This document shows positions 19,203 through 27,407 of a stretch of DNA of 64,000 nucleotides, in pieces (the stretch's first letter is position 1; every line of letters starts with the position of its first letter). The stretch covers positions 1,302,001 to 1,366,000 of the forward strand of contig NZ_CP024845.1 of assembly GCF_002788215.1 (NCBI RefSeq), given 5' to 3'. Made by a program: the position numbers and the translations under genes. The notes beneath the pieces are model-generated. The model was not told the DNA's origin. It ran no database searches and saw only the letters and a program-made list of their open reading frames with translations. This stretch comes from Halohasta litchfieldiae (lineage in GTDB: Archaea > Halobacteriota > Halobacteria > Halobacteriales > Haloferacaceae).

Positions 19203-20139
19203 GGCTCTGGTGAATCGCCACACTGCGTCGGGATAGGTCGTCAGTTCAAAGGAGTTGAAGCGGGAGACTGTCGATGCCTATGTCGAAGATCTCCCGCTTC
19301 ACGAGCAAGGCGGTGTCGTTAGCTAAAAATGCTGTTGGTGGCCGAGGCGAAGCCGCCGCCCCCGAAGGGGGTGGGGGCTTCGCCGACTACGCCGTCGTTT
19401 CGCTTCACTGTCTCCGGATTTACCTAGAGAAATCCTACCGCGAGGCGCTCGATCTCTTGAGCGAGATGCCACATATTTTGGCCGAAATCGGCCTCGAAGA
19501 GGGCGATCTCCCGCATCACTCGACGCTAGTAAAGTCGTTTGACAGGTTACAGATGAAGATCTGGCGAGTGCTGCTGCGCCTTTCGGCGCAGCTGCACGAC
19601 ACCGCGGATCACGCCGCGATGGACGCGACGTTCTTCGACCGTGAAACCGCCAGCAAGCACTACTGCCGCCGCACGAATTACCGCGTTCAAACACTGAAAA
19701 CGACCGCTCTCGTCGATACACAAACACAAGCTGTACTCAACGTTCACTGTACGACCGAGAAACGTCACGACACGCAGATCGGCTGGCAACTCGCCCGCCG
19801 CAACGCGGGCGAGATTGCCAGCCTCGCCGCCGACAAAGGCTACGATTGGATGCAATTACGCGAGAAATTGCGCGAAGAAGGCGTGAGACCGCTGATCAAG
19901 CACCGTGAGTTCCGACCCGTCGATTGCGCGCATAACGCGCGCATCGATGAGTCTCTGTACGGCCAACGAGCGCTGTCTGAGACCGTCTTTTCAACGATTA
20001 AGCGAACGCTCGGCCACGCGGTGCGTGCCCGAGCGTGGTACCGCGAATTTCGTGAGATCGTTCTGATGTGTGCGGTCTACAACATCAAGCGAGCCGTGAA
20101 ACCGTGAAATCAAACGCCTTCTGGCGATTCACCAGAGCC
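19203..20139 (+). mobile_element. IS5-family insertion sequence, copy 1 (937 bp)
   Basis: The element is bounded by an 18-bp inverted repeat. The left end is GGCTCTGGTGAATCGCCA at 19203, and the right end is its complement ending at 20139. It contains one intact transposase gene. The bases just outside (GTCTGAAA on the left, GTTGATAG on the right) are not a duplication, although the sister element at 62783 has a perfect 8-bp one. The present location therefore probably arose by recombination or an adjacent deletion. The left junction is exactly at the end of a CRISPR repeat. Confidence 0.92.
19274..20107 (+). CDS. IS5-family transposase, copy 1
   Basis: This 277-residue DDE transposase fills the element. 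Catalytic residues are Asp in AAMDATFFDRE, Asp in SLAADKGYDW and Glu in SETVFSTIKRTLGHAV. The Y-2-R-3-E type signature is visible in YGQRALSETVFSTIKR. A Gly-rich turn (APEGGGGFADYA) precedes the domain. A start at the second Met (19280) is equally possible. It is roughly two-thirds identical by eye to the transposase at 62854, so the two elements are related but not recent copies of one another. The frame is intact. Confidence 0.92.
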   Translation: MPMSKISRFTSKAVSLAKNAVGGRGEAAAPEGGGGFADYAVVSLHCLRIYLEKSYREALDLLSEMPHILAEIGLEEGDLPHHSTLVKSFDRLQMKIWRVLLRLSAQLHDTADHAAMDATFFDRETASKHYCRRTNYRVQTLKTTALVDTQTQAVLNVHCTTEKRHDTQIGWQLARRNAGEIASLAADKGYDWMQLREKLREEGVRPLIKHREFRPVDCAHNARIDESLYGQRALSETVFSTIKRTLGHAVRARAWYREFREIVLMCAVYNIKRAVKP

Positions 20140-20140
20140 G

Positions 20141-20216
20141 TTGATAGAGAAACGGGGGCACTAGCGGAGTGGTTTCTCTATCAAAGAGTGCCCAATGTGG
20201 GGGCATTTGGCACTCT
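20141..20216 (+). other. Two tandem hairpins beside the IS5 element
   Basis: Two inverted repeats lie back to back. The first is TTGATAGAGAAAC at 20141-20153 with its complement at 20172-20184: a perfect 13-bp stem with an 18-base loop. The second is AGAGTGCC at 20185-20192 with its complement at 20209-20216: an 8-bp stem. They begin one base after the IS end. No gene was found in 20140-20380. They may be terminator or RNA structures, or ends of another mobile element. They do not resemble the leader of array 1. Confidence 0.7.
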
Positions 20217-20380
20217 GATTTGTGAGAGGAGGGCAACTGGTGATTTTGGGGGAAGGAATCACTTGATGGGATGGGAGAATCCCAAACTAACATGGGTACT
20301 CTAACGAAATGACTTCCACCCCTGCTCATTCTGCCTTTTAAATAAGGGGCACGAATGTTCTTACCGAAACTGGAGCAGGA

Positions 20381-21025
20381 TTATTCGGTTGTCACCAGCT
20401 GTGACTTAATGAGTTTCTCTGTCCCACGTCGAAGCAACTCTGAAAGCGTTTGGTGAGATATTCCAAGTACTGCTGCGATCTCCTCGCCCGAAACCTCTCG
20501 TGGAATCTTATAGTAGCCATGTTCCCAAGCAGTCACAAGGGCTTCTCGCTGTCTCGGCGTCAAATTTCCAACTGACAGTCGAGGTTTGTCTGGTTCTGTG
20601 AGTTCTAATAACGAATATGAATAGTTCTGATCATTCAGGGCTTTACGGAAGGAGTCAAAATGGTCACGATCAGCGAATCGAAACCGTAGCCGCCATCCTT
20701 CAGGAGTCCCAGTCGCACTCAGAATCGATCCTCCTTGGTTGGTGTAACGGGCTATTTGTTCCATGACGGCGTCAGCCCACTTTACCATATAATATTTCTC
20801 GTCAGCAAACTCGGCTGCTTCTACGATTGTTTCAATCGACGGATCGGACGAGAGTGCTTCGTCTATTGCAGTGAAATCTGTGCCTGAAATCCATAAACAC
20901 GGCATCGTCCACTCAGTGCTGTGAGCAGCAACTCGTTCGGCTTCGACTCGCATTTTGGGAACCTGTCCAAATGCTTGGTTGAGACCGACTGCCTCATGAT
21001 CGAGCTGGAAGGTCGCAATATTCAT
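20381..21025 (-). CDS. HTH_10 (Bat-like) transcriptional regulator
   Basis: The 214-residue protein ends in the bacterio-opsin activator HTH_10 domain: LTPRQREALVTAWEHGYYKI, then GEEIAAVLGISHQTLSELLR. The N-terminal about 150 residues form the usual all-beta sensory half seen in short Bat-like proteins, including the segment EWTMPCLWISGTDFTAIDEA. These proteins are cytoplasmic regulators of unknown ligand in haloarchaea. It stands alone, with 240 bases of non-coding sequence on its downstream side and about 230 upstream. The target genes are not evident, though the GH16/GT2 pair is next upstream on the same strand. Confidence 0.88.
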   Translation of the reverse strand: MNIATFQLDHEAVGLNQAFGQVPKMRVEAERVAAHSTEWTMPCLWISGTDFTAIDEALSSDPSIETIVEAAEFADEKYYMVKWADAVMEQIARYTNQGGSILSATGTPEGWRLRFRFADRDHFDSFRKALNDQNYSYSLLELTEPDKPRLSVGNLTPRQREALVTAWEHGYYKIPREVSGEEIAAVLGISHQTLSELLRRGTEKLIKSQLVTTE

Positions 21026-21252
21026 AACTCAGTAAAGGTTTTCGGCTAAAAAACTGCGAGGATAGTTCTGCTCAAGGATATGTGTAGCGCTGATAAGATT
21101 CTCAGTCTCCAGACCAATAGATCTGAGTTCTATAGTTTGAGGTTCTGTTGAAACCCTTAGCCAATGATTGATAATGTATCCTGAATACAGAGTGGCAGTA
21201 TAGCAGCCGAATTCACAACCAGTATGAATTACGTTCTTTATACGATCGCTAA

Positions 21253-22053
21253 TTACGAACTCAGCTCAGATATTGTAATCCAATCAATAACGAGCTGCTC
21301 GGTCCATGCCCGAGTAAGATCTGCTTGACCGATTCGATTCACATGATTCGAGAATATGAGTCCGAACGGCTGAGCAGTCGACGCTGTGAGTGATCCAATC
21401 ATTGTTGGCAGAGATGACCGTGTCGCAATCTGCTGCCCATTAAAATACCATTCAATCCGATCTTCGAACCACGCACAGCCGTACCGATTGAAACTCTCGG
21501 TGAGATCGATTCCAGTATCTACTGACGACGGGGCATGTTCGTGGGTCCCTCTATCGTTTGGTTCTCCAGATGCACTCCAATGAACATCAACGTTCATCAA
21601 ACGGCGTTCAGTCTCGGGGTCAGCTCCCCGTTGAAACAGTTCTACGATGTCGATTTCAGGTGGCCACTTCGTGTTTGCTGGGTGCATCCAGAACGCAGGC
21701 AACACCCCGGTTCGACCCGGTAACTTGAGTCGAGCTTCTACGTACTGTCCGGGTGACAGGTCAATCGGAATACCGATAGACGGATGATGGGGCTCACCCC
21801 CAACACTCGAATTTATCACTCCCTGATAGCAACCAGAAGGGCCTGTTCCTTCGGATTCTACCTCTAAGACACACTGCTCGCCTTCCACAAAGACATGATC
21901 GGGACTCACAGTTGCATCGTCGTCGGGAATCCATTCGTCTCGATCAATAAAGCCGACACCCCACCAATCCGAATCGAACTGTTCCCAGTTTTCTTCAACA
22001 ATAACTGTCCAGTTCCCATCCGGTCCGGTAGTCGACTGCGTACGATCTGACAT
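21253..22053 (-). CDS. Glycoside hydrolase family 16-like protein
   Basis: The 266-residue protein shows the GH16 fold pattern. The catalytic motif ExDxxE appears as WPPEIDIVELF near the middle, with the nucleophile and acid-base Glu both present. Upstream is the substrate-cleft strand GQYVEARLKLPGRTGVLPAF; downstream are FNRYGCAWFEDRIEWYFNGQ and the C-terminal beta strands. GH16 enzymes cut or transfer beta-1,3 or beta-1,4 glycans. I chose ATG 22053; the frame stays open to 22101. No signal peptide is visible with either start, which is unusual for a GH16. It lies about 130 bases downstream of the GT2 synthase gene on the same strand, suggesting joint function. Confidence 0.85.
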   Translation of the reverse strand: MSDRTQSTTGPDGNWTVIVEENWEQFDSDWWGVGFIDRDEWIPDDDATVSPDHVFVEGEQCVLEVESEGTGPSGCYQGVINSSVGGEPHHPSIGIPIDLSPGQYVEARLKLPGRTGVLPAFWMHPANTKWPPEIDIVELFQRGADPETERRLMNVDVHWSASGEPNDRGTHEHAPSSVDTGIDLTESFNRYGCAWFEDRIEWYFNGQQIATRSSLPTMIGSLTASTAQPFGLIFSNHVNRIGQADLTRAWTEQLVIDWITISELSS

Positions 22054-22186
22054 TGGTCTGTTTTTTCCCTCCGAGATATCCCTGCCCCAGAAGCCACTCA
22101 AAGCGCAGTGAGAACCGCCCGACGAGGCATCCGATCGGAACTCACGACACGGTAATAAAACAGTTCGGCGCAGTAATTACTATCGA

Positions 22187-23434
22187 CTACTCTCCACTGG
22201 AAGGAATCTCATCAAATCCACCATCCGCAATGAGTTCCGTTTCGCCATCATGGTTCTCAAGATCACCCTCTTTTAGCCACGGGTTGATTTGTTCAAGTTC
22301 GCTAGGCAAGACCTTCTGTATTTTCGGGGCAACCTTTTCTGTTACAGCGAACGTCTGAATGGGCGCAATCCATCCCCATAACGCACCGAAAGTGTTCAAC
22401 ACGACCAGCAGTGGCGTCAGTGGGAGTGCAAGCAGAGTAATCCGTTCGTGCTTGATATAAACAATGACGCCAACGAACGTGATCACAAACAACATTGCGA
22501 ACGCAACGAGCGACCCGAGTAGATACGCCCGTGGCTGTGGAACGTACTGTGGGAAGAAGTACAAGAAGAGCGAAATAAACGGGATGACCGGCGAGAGAGC
22601 CCACGCAATCATCCGGAACGACAGAAACGCACGATATCGACGGGGCAGGATATTCGATGAGTGCTGCGTCCCAGAAAACCATCGTCGACGCTGCCGGAAC
22701 ATCCCCCGAATTGTTGGCGGTGCCTGATTACGGAATTTGAAATTGAGAACTCGGAAGTCGATGTCACCGCGTTCTTTGATTGCACGCCAGACGAAATTTG
22801 TGTCCTCGGTAATCGTTTTTGCATCCCATGTAATTTCGTCCTCCAATGATTTCCTGATGGCGATGCCACCGCCCCATGCATACAGGGGGAATTTGAACCG
22901 GCCGAATGCCCGTTGCTCGTACTGGTAGCCGATTCGGAACGTCTCTGAGAGGTATGCGATCCATGACCCGGTGAAAATCGGCATTTCGGTGATCTGTATG
23001 ACATCTGCATCCGGCAAGCCGGTGAACTGCTGGACGATGGTATCCTCATCGAGATATAAGATGAACTCCTGTGTGCATGGAACATTTTGGCGCGCCCATT
23101 CAAGCGCACGGCCTTTGTGAGTCGCGTTACACTGGAACTCTTCAGGAACAACATGTACCGTCGCACCCTCGATCTGGATATCCCGTTCGGCGATCACCCG
23201 AATATCAGTGACTCCTTCTGGTATCGAATTGACCGTTGCTTGCACAACCTCCTCTGCTCCGACTGTCAAGATGCGAACCTGGACATCCTCGTGCCCATAC
23301 ACCAGTTCATCAGTAGAAACAATCTGATTTCGGGCAAGAATACCGGCCTCAAACAGCCAGAACAACACTGAAGTGGAGTACAGTATGAAGATGCTCCATA
23401 GAGTAACGAGAATTACAGACGTTGTTGAGAGCAT
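22187..23434 (-). CDS. Processive family 2 glycosyltransferase (membrane)
   Basis: The protein of about 415 residues has two N-terminal hydrophobic segments (VILVTLWSIFILYSTSVLFW) and about four C-terminal ones (residues 270-370), around a cytoplasmic GT-A domain. Processive GT2 motifs are visible: LDED for nucleotide and metal, TED for the base, and QRRRW in MFRQRRRWFSGTQ. This is the layout of hyaluronan, cellulose and beta-glucan synthases. The conserved D,D,D,QxxRW set implies polymer synthesis coupled to export. The start at ATG 23434 is preferred; a GTG at 23452 is in frame. The adjacent GH16 gene suggests an exopolysaccharide with a trimming or remodelling enzyme. Confidence 0.88.
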   Translation of the reverse strand: MLSTTSVILVTLWSIFILYSTSVLFWLFEAGILARNQIVSTDELVYGHEDVQVRILTVGAEEVVQATVNSIPEGVTDIRVIAERDIQIEGATVHVVPEEFQCNATHKGRALEWARQNVPCTQEFILYLDEDTIVQQFTGLPDADVIQITEMPIFTGSWIAYLSETFRIGYQYEQRAFGRFKFPLYAWGGGIAIRKSLEDEITWDAKTITEDTNFVWRAIKERGDIDFRVLNFKFRNQAPPTIRGMFRQRRRWFSGTQHSSNILPRRYRAFLSFRMIAWALSPVIPFISLFLYFFPQYVPQPRAYLLGSLVAFAMLFVITFVGVIVYIKHERITLLALPLTPLLVVLNTFGALWGWIAPIQTFAVTEKVAPKIQKVLPSELEQINPWLKEGDLENHDGETELIADGGFDEIPSSGE

Positions 23435-24100
23435 ACGGTAGTTACGTACCACTTACTCACGAATGTATTAAGTGAACTGAATGAGTGCCATACTCACTCC
23501 AACGAATTACGTATTAATCTATTCTGACTATTAAACTGGATAACAATCTTTGTTCGATCACTTTTCTCTCGCAGCCTTGCACATATGTTTTAATGATGGC
23601 CTAATTGTCGACCCTTGAAGAGACCAGTCGTGTAGCTACTCCTCCAGTATCTTGGTCTGGTCTATATTGGTTAACGGTCCGTCCCGCTCGCCGTCTATTG
23701 CCTTCCGCGGCGCTCGCGACCGACCATTCCGGGCTGCGCCGAGCAAGCTCGCCGTTCCGGGCTAAAATGAATGTGCCTTCGACGCCAGCAGGTATCCGTC
23801 GGGGGTTGCGCTTTGACGTGCTCACCCCGCGACGCATACTCTGCTGGACGCTTGCTTCAGGCAGACACCGGGTCACTCACTGCGTTCGTGCCCCGAGCCT
23901 CACCTCGCTTCGCTCGCTGAGACTGCGCGCGGTACTGGTTAGTTTCTCTCTTCGGACACGCTCTCACTCGCGCCCAGCGGCGCTCGTGAAGGCGCGAGCG
24001 AGAGCGTGTGACGGTTGAGTTGGTCGAAAGAGAGCCACGGCTGGGCAGTCGTGGTGTCGGAAAAAGACGCTGGGCGAGCGCCTTCGGAGTTAGGACTCCA
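23435..24100. other. Intergenic region of 666 bp, second half GC-rich
   Basis: The first 150 bases are AT-rich and include the promoter side of the GT2 gene. From about 23620 to 24090 the sequence becomes GC-rich, with many GCGCGAGCG and CGCTCGC stretches and short inverted repeats. The open frames here have compositions unlike proteins. This looks like the non-coding regions that precede single-strand-binding type genes on haloarchaeal plasmids. No start, motif or known RNA was recognised. Confidence 0.5.
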
Positions 24101-24997
24101 ATGAAAAATAGCAACGTAACCAGTAATGAAGTTTCGGTCGATGAACAGGCGTTCGAAAATGCGGATGAAGTGACTGTCGACGAGGATGGCTTCGAGGTCG
24201 TCGATGAGACTCCTGAGTTCCGGCCGTCGGTGCAGATGGAAATCCAGGCGAAGGTCGATTCAAACCACCCAGATGCGCGTCTCGAAGCAGCTCGGGATCA
24301 CATATACGGAAAGACCCTCGTTCAGGAAGAACGTATCCAGGGGCGGGAAGCAGAGTTAGCATCGATTAGTGCGAAGGCGGTATTCGGAAGTCAAGAGGGA
24401 CGAGAAGAGCGGACCCGAGAGATCGTGGTCGAGCAAACTGGGGCGCGGCGTGTGGAGTTCCTAAAGCGGGCCGGCTGTGTGAATCCGATGATTCATCCAG
24501 AGCGAGCCGATCCTCGTGAGATGCTTCCTCCTGAGCAGTTGGGGGCGGTGAATAGGGAGGCGATGCGGTTGGCCGAGAAATTGAAGGGCTGGTCAAGGGC
24601 AGCGATTGGTCGACATCTGGCTGAAGCCGTAGTCGGTGGATTGGATCTGACGAGTGCGGTGGTTGGGACGTTCGAGAAATTGCAGACGGCCCCCGGAGTG
24701 GTAGTGCCGATCGGGAAGCTCGAATCAATTAGTCGTGAAGAGGTGAGCATCGAGGGTCGAGTAGTCCAGTTGTGGGATTCATCGAGTCCAGTTATTGCTC
24801 AGGTGGGACTCATCGAGGATGAGAGTGGGCGAACGAAGTTCACGTCCTTCGTGAGGTCGAATCCGAAGTCGGTGCAAGAAGGCGAGCAGGTGTGTATACA
24901 CGGAGCGGCCAAGAGCTGGTATCAAGGGCGTGTCTCGGTGGCTGTGACCGGGTGGAGCACCATCCATACTCCTGAGCGCGGTCGGTGGTGGGAGTAG
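24101..24997 (+). CDS. OB-fold single-stranded DNA-binding (RPA-like) protein
   Basis: The 298-residue protein begins MKNSNVTSNEVSVDEQAFEN; the in-frame start at 24008 would add 31 residues unlike the rest. The C-terminal 80 residues read as one OB fold: VSIEGRVVQLWDSSSPVIAQ, then VGLIEDESGRTKFTSFV, and VQEGEQVCIHGAAKSW. This is the pattern of RPA-like proteins from haloarchaeal plasmids and genomes. The middle part is helical and basic. It probably binds single-stranded DNA in replication or repair. It stands alone on the plus strand, followed by a T-rich stretch at 25010-25019 that could terminate transcription. Confidence 0.7.
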   Translation: MKNSNVTSNEVSVDEQAFENADEVTVDEDGFEVVDETPEFRPSVQMEIQAKVDSNHPDARLEAARDHIYGKTLVQEERIQGREAELASISAKAVFGSQEGREERTREIVVEQTGARRVEFLKRAGCVNPMIHPERADPREMLPPEQLGAVNREAMRLAEKLKGWSRAAIGRHLAEAVVGGLDLTSAVVGTFEKLQTAPGVVVPIGKLESISREEVSIEGRVVQLWDSSSPVIAQVGLIEDESGRTKFTSFVRSNPKSVQEGEQVCIHGAAKSWYQGRVSVAVTGWSTIHTPERGRWWE

Positions 24998-25174
24998 TCG
25001 GTCGAGGGGGCTTCTTTTTTGCTCTATGCCGGAGCCGACCCTAACCCCACCTCCCCACCCACCGCTCCGTGCTCGCTCGGTGAGACTCACCGGTCGTCTC
25101 ACCGGTTCTCGTTCGCAGGCTCACGAGAACGCCGCTGTGCGCGCAGCCACGACCTTGGCAGCAACGCTAAGTGG

Positions 25175-25194
25175 GAGAGTACATTTCGTCTGCT
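25175..25194 (+). repeat. 20-nt inverted repeat, left copy
   Basis: The sequence GAGAGTACATTTCGTCTGCT occurs here on the plus strand and again, perfectly, on the minus strand at 27018-27037. The two copies face each other around the HEPN/MNT pair and the small zinc-ribbon gene. A 20-nt perfect match is unlikely by chance in 64 kb. Outside the match the flanks differ. It may mark a small mobile cassette or the remains of terminal repeats. Confidence 0.85.
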
Positions 25195-25284
25195 TCAAAA
25201 TAGAGAAACGTTGGTAGACGGTTCTCAAAGGCTGGATAAAGTTAATTCGACATCGACACTAACTACCATGTTCAGGGATGAATT

Positions 25285-25782
25285 TCAGTCGGTAGAGTCA
25301 CAGATGCATTCATGGCCTTGTCGAGATCGACCGACGACAAACTCGTGAATCTCGCTGGCAAGTTCATACATTGTGTCTGCACGGTCAGCTGCTGCAAGGC
25401 CATCTTGATAGTAGGTCTTCGCCCGATGTTCTCGCCACAGATCCGCCAAATCTTCGGCGACCGATTCAGCGAAAAGCCCGATAGCAGCCGCTTCTCGATA
25501 CACTCCTGGATGTGTGCCCGGAAGGTCATTTGGATCCATTGTTCCCCGTTCGAGCAACCGAAACTCGACTGTCCGTTCGATTGCGACGAACGAGGCCTCA
25601 ATCACGAGTGTGTAGTATTCTGCATCCCGAAGTGTGTCGGCACCAGCGAGCAGTCGACATCCCTTTCGCAACTGGAGGAGTGCAGCATCCTCGACATCGA
25701 GGCCTGGTTCGATTTGTGTTGGTCGGCGGTCGAATGCCGCCTGGACTTCGGTGACTAACTGGTCGATACGTGTACTACTCAT
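25285..25782 (-). CDS. HEPN domain toxin of a HEPN/MNT pair
   Basis: The 165-residue, mostly helical protein follows an MNT nucleotidyltransferase gene and overlaps it by 8 bases, the usual order for a HEPN/MNT toxin-antitoxin pair. Near the C-terminus RSRQGHE gives the RxxxxH pattern of the HEPN ribonuclease site. The central helix LVIEASFVAIERTVEFRLLE and the Tyr pair in RAKTYYQDGLAAADRADTM fit the family. HEPN proteins of this type are RNases, often silenced by AMPylation from the partner. The assignment rests on context plus the motif. It is transcribed away from the OB-fold gene. Confidence 0.75.
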   Translation of the reverse strand: MSSTRIDQLVTEVQAAFDRRPTQIEPGLDVEDAALLQLRKGCRLLAGADTLRDAEYYTLVIEASFVAIERTVEFRLLERGTMDPNDLPGTHPGVYREAAAIGLFAESVAEDLADLWREHRAKTYYQDGLAAADRADTMYELASEIHEFVVGRSRQGHECICDSTD

Positions 25783-26464
25783 TGGCTATCACCGTCTTCC
25801 GGATTGACTGCAGTTTCTCGTCTTCATATACTGTAATTCCCTCCAAGAAGATCTCACGAAGCTTTGATCCAGCTCGCAGAGCACTGTCTGCGGATTCGAC
25901 GTATGGCTCAAATTCAAATCGATCTCCATTAAATCGCTGGTCTTGGAGGTCGGCAACGACATCGGTCACAACCCGCCGAGCAGGTGTTCGATCTCCGTCG
26001 ACTACAACGAAGAGGTCAATATCGCTCTGTCGATCAGCTTCACCGCGAGCGACGCTTCCGAAGACGACGATCCCAAGAAGTGAGTCGACATCATCTGTGT
26101 CAATGATTGCTTCCTGGATCTGGTCGACGAACGCTCGGATTGGCTTGTGGAACTCCGATTGTTCGATGGCCAGTATGGGATCGTCTTTTTTGAGATTATC
26201 TGGATTTATGGAGACGTAGTTTCGTTGTGGCGTCTCTCGAATGTCGACTGCATCTATACTTTCGAGTAAGTCGATAGCCCGCCACACTGTCGAGCGAGCG
26301 ACGTCCGTTGTGTCGACAAGCTCAGGAATGGTGAACTCTGAGTCGTGGGCATCGGCTAGAAGACGGAGAATATCGTCTGCTGCCTCGATACGAAATACCC
26401 CCGTATCGGTATTTGGATCTGGATCAATACAGATCCTCACACTTTGTTTCGTCATATCGGACAC
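25775..26464 (-). CDS. wHTH-MNT nucleotidyltransferase, probable antitoxin
   Basis: The 229-residue protein has an N-terminal winged helix (residues 20-80: EFTIPELVDTTDVARSTVWR). A minimal nucleotidyltransferase domain follows with the signature VVFGSVARGEADRQSDIDLF, where GS and D-x-D bind nucleotide and metal. This fusion is a known antitoxin form that modifies the HEPN partner and can also bind DNA. Either GTG 26464 or ATG 26455 could be the start; the TATA box about 25 bases upstream suggests a leaderless message near GTG 26464. The HEPN gene follows with an 8-base overlap. An inverted repeat beside the TATA box suggests autoregulation. Confidence 0.85.
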   Translation of the reverse strand: MSDMTKQSVRICIDPDPNTDTGVFRIEAADDILRLLADAHDSEFTIPELVDTTDVARSTVWRAIDLLESIDAVDIRETPQRNYVSINPDNLKKDDPILAIEQSEFHKPIRAFVDQIQEAIIDTDDVDSLLGIVVFGSVARGEADRQSDIDLFVVVDGDRTPARRVVTDVVADLQDQRFNGDRFEFEPYVESADSALRAGSKLREIFLEGITVYEDEKLQSIRKTVIANE

Positions 26465-26472
26465 TGTCTTAT

Positions 26473-26496
26473 CTTGTGCAACAAGGTATATATAAA
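26473..26496 (-). promoter_or_regulatory. Promoter and operator of the HEPN/MNT operon
   Basis: On the minus strand a TATA element (GTTTATATATAC) directly precedes an inverted repeat, CTTGT-TGC-ACAAG (26473-26485), and the operon starts 9 bases further on. A palindrome between TATA and transcription start is where an archaeal repressor would block transcription, and the first gene encodes a winged helix. The sequence and spacing are observed; binding by the MNT protein is inference. Confidence 0.6.
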
Positions 26497-26758
26497 CAGC
26501 GGCGTTTCAGCACAGACTGGTCGACGAGGTTCTTGTGACATACAACATATCGCTCCTAAAGAGGCTGAGGAAGCAGGTGGTACAGTCCTATTATTGGGGT
26601 ATCTCATATCGGGATTGATGTTTCACTTTCACTGTGCTTGGCTGAATTATATCAAGTAGTGACTTCTCTGGATATGTAGGAGGGGTTGAGTAGTTGGAAT
26701 ACAATGTCACATGCTCCATGCAACTCACACCTCTCTTGCATTCTGCCTTTGATACATA

Positions 26759-26905
26759 ATGTTGAGAATTTTTAATTTTGTTCTGGGTGACGGTAGCACC
26801 TCAGATACGTTGGTGGAGTGTCGACAGTGTGGTTCGAAACTAGAGGAGGGACAGAATTGTTGTTTAGAGTGCGGTAGTTCGGAGGTAGCACGGTATCAAC
26901 TGTAG
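26759..26905 (+). CDS. Small zinc-ribbon protein, 48 aa
   Basis: A short frame from ATG 26759 to TAG 26903-26905 encodes MLRIFNFVLGDGSTSDTLVE, then two cysteine knuckles, CRQCG and CLECG, 10 residues apart, and a short tail SSEVARYQL. Four Cys arranged C-x2-C and C-x2-C predict one bound zinc ion. Many haloarchaea carry such tiny zinc-finger proteins of mostly unknown role. The start is convincing because a hydrophobic N-terminus precedes the ribbon without stops. No partner gene is evident; the right-hand 20-nt inverted repeat lies about 110 bases downstream. Confidence 0.7.
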   Translation: MLRIFNFVLGDGSTSDTLVECRQCGSKLEEGQNCCLECGSSEVARYQL

Positions 26906-27407
26906 ACGAATCTAGCTGCTGTTTTTGATCTCTTCTTTCTATCGAGAAAACAGAGAGAGTTTCTGTTTGTTGGCTTTGCTGGACGCACCCCCGTTTCCCC
27001 TTGTGATGATTCTGCAGAGCAGACGAAATGTACTCTCTTGTTCTTTAAGTAGATCTGAATTCTCGTCGCTGTGTAGTCCAATGTTACGTCCCGAGTACTT
27101 GGTTCTCCGAGAATCCGACACGTCACAATCACTGGATATCTTTTTGTTGGAAATGGGACTCCAAGTCTCTGTAGGTCGATGCTCAATGTGGAACTACCGA
27201 CAGCGTCGACACGTTGGTCGACGTGAGCTAACGTCGACGGCGAGAGCCTCCTCGTCATCGCGACGGAATCCTGGCCGTCGAGAAAGCCACACACAGACAG
27301 TCCTCCAGCCGAAACTTCTCGATTGATCTTATTGTCAGGTGGGTATAATTCACATTCGACACCCAAGGGAACAACAGCGCGTTCGCTTGGGTTGTCACTA
27401 CAGTAGT
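26906..27407. other. 502-bp region without a convincing gene
   Basis: It contains the right copy of the 20-nt inverted repeat. An open minus-strand frame (26896-27414) needs a TTG start, overlaps the UbiA start and has no recognisable domain, so it was not called. The last 60 bases must hold the promoter of the UbiA-like gene, but no strong TATA box was seen there. Confidence 0.5.
27018..27037 (-). repeat. 20-nt inverted repeat, right copy
   Basis: This is the perfect reverse complement of 25175-25194. Together the two copies enclose about 1.86 kb with the HEPN/MNT operon and the zinc-ribbon gene. See the left copy for interpretation. Confidence 0.85.

Noticed and set aside
19203-20139. Possible target duplication at IS5 copy 1
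   Set aside because: The eight bases on the two sides (GTCTGAAA and GTTGATAG) share only a few positions. The sister copy shows that a true one is exact.
20140-20380. Leader of CRISPR array 2 displaced to the far side of the IS5 element
   Set aside because: The sequence beyond the IS does not resemble the leader of array 1, apart from a weak G-rich match, and is dominated by hairpins. It cannot be shown to be a leader.
23601-24018. Open frames in the GC-rich region before the OB-fold gene
   Set aside because: Arg-, Ser- and Pro-rich translations from a repetitive GC-rich stretch, no motif, and the region looks non-coding.
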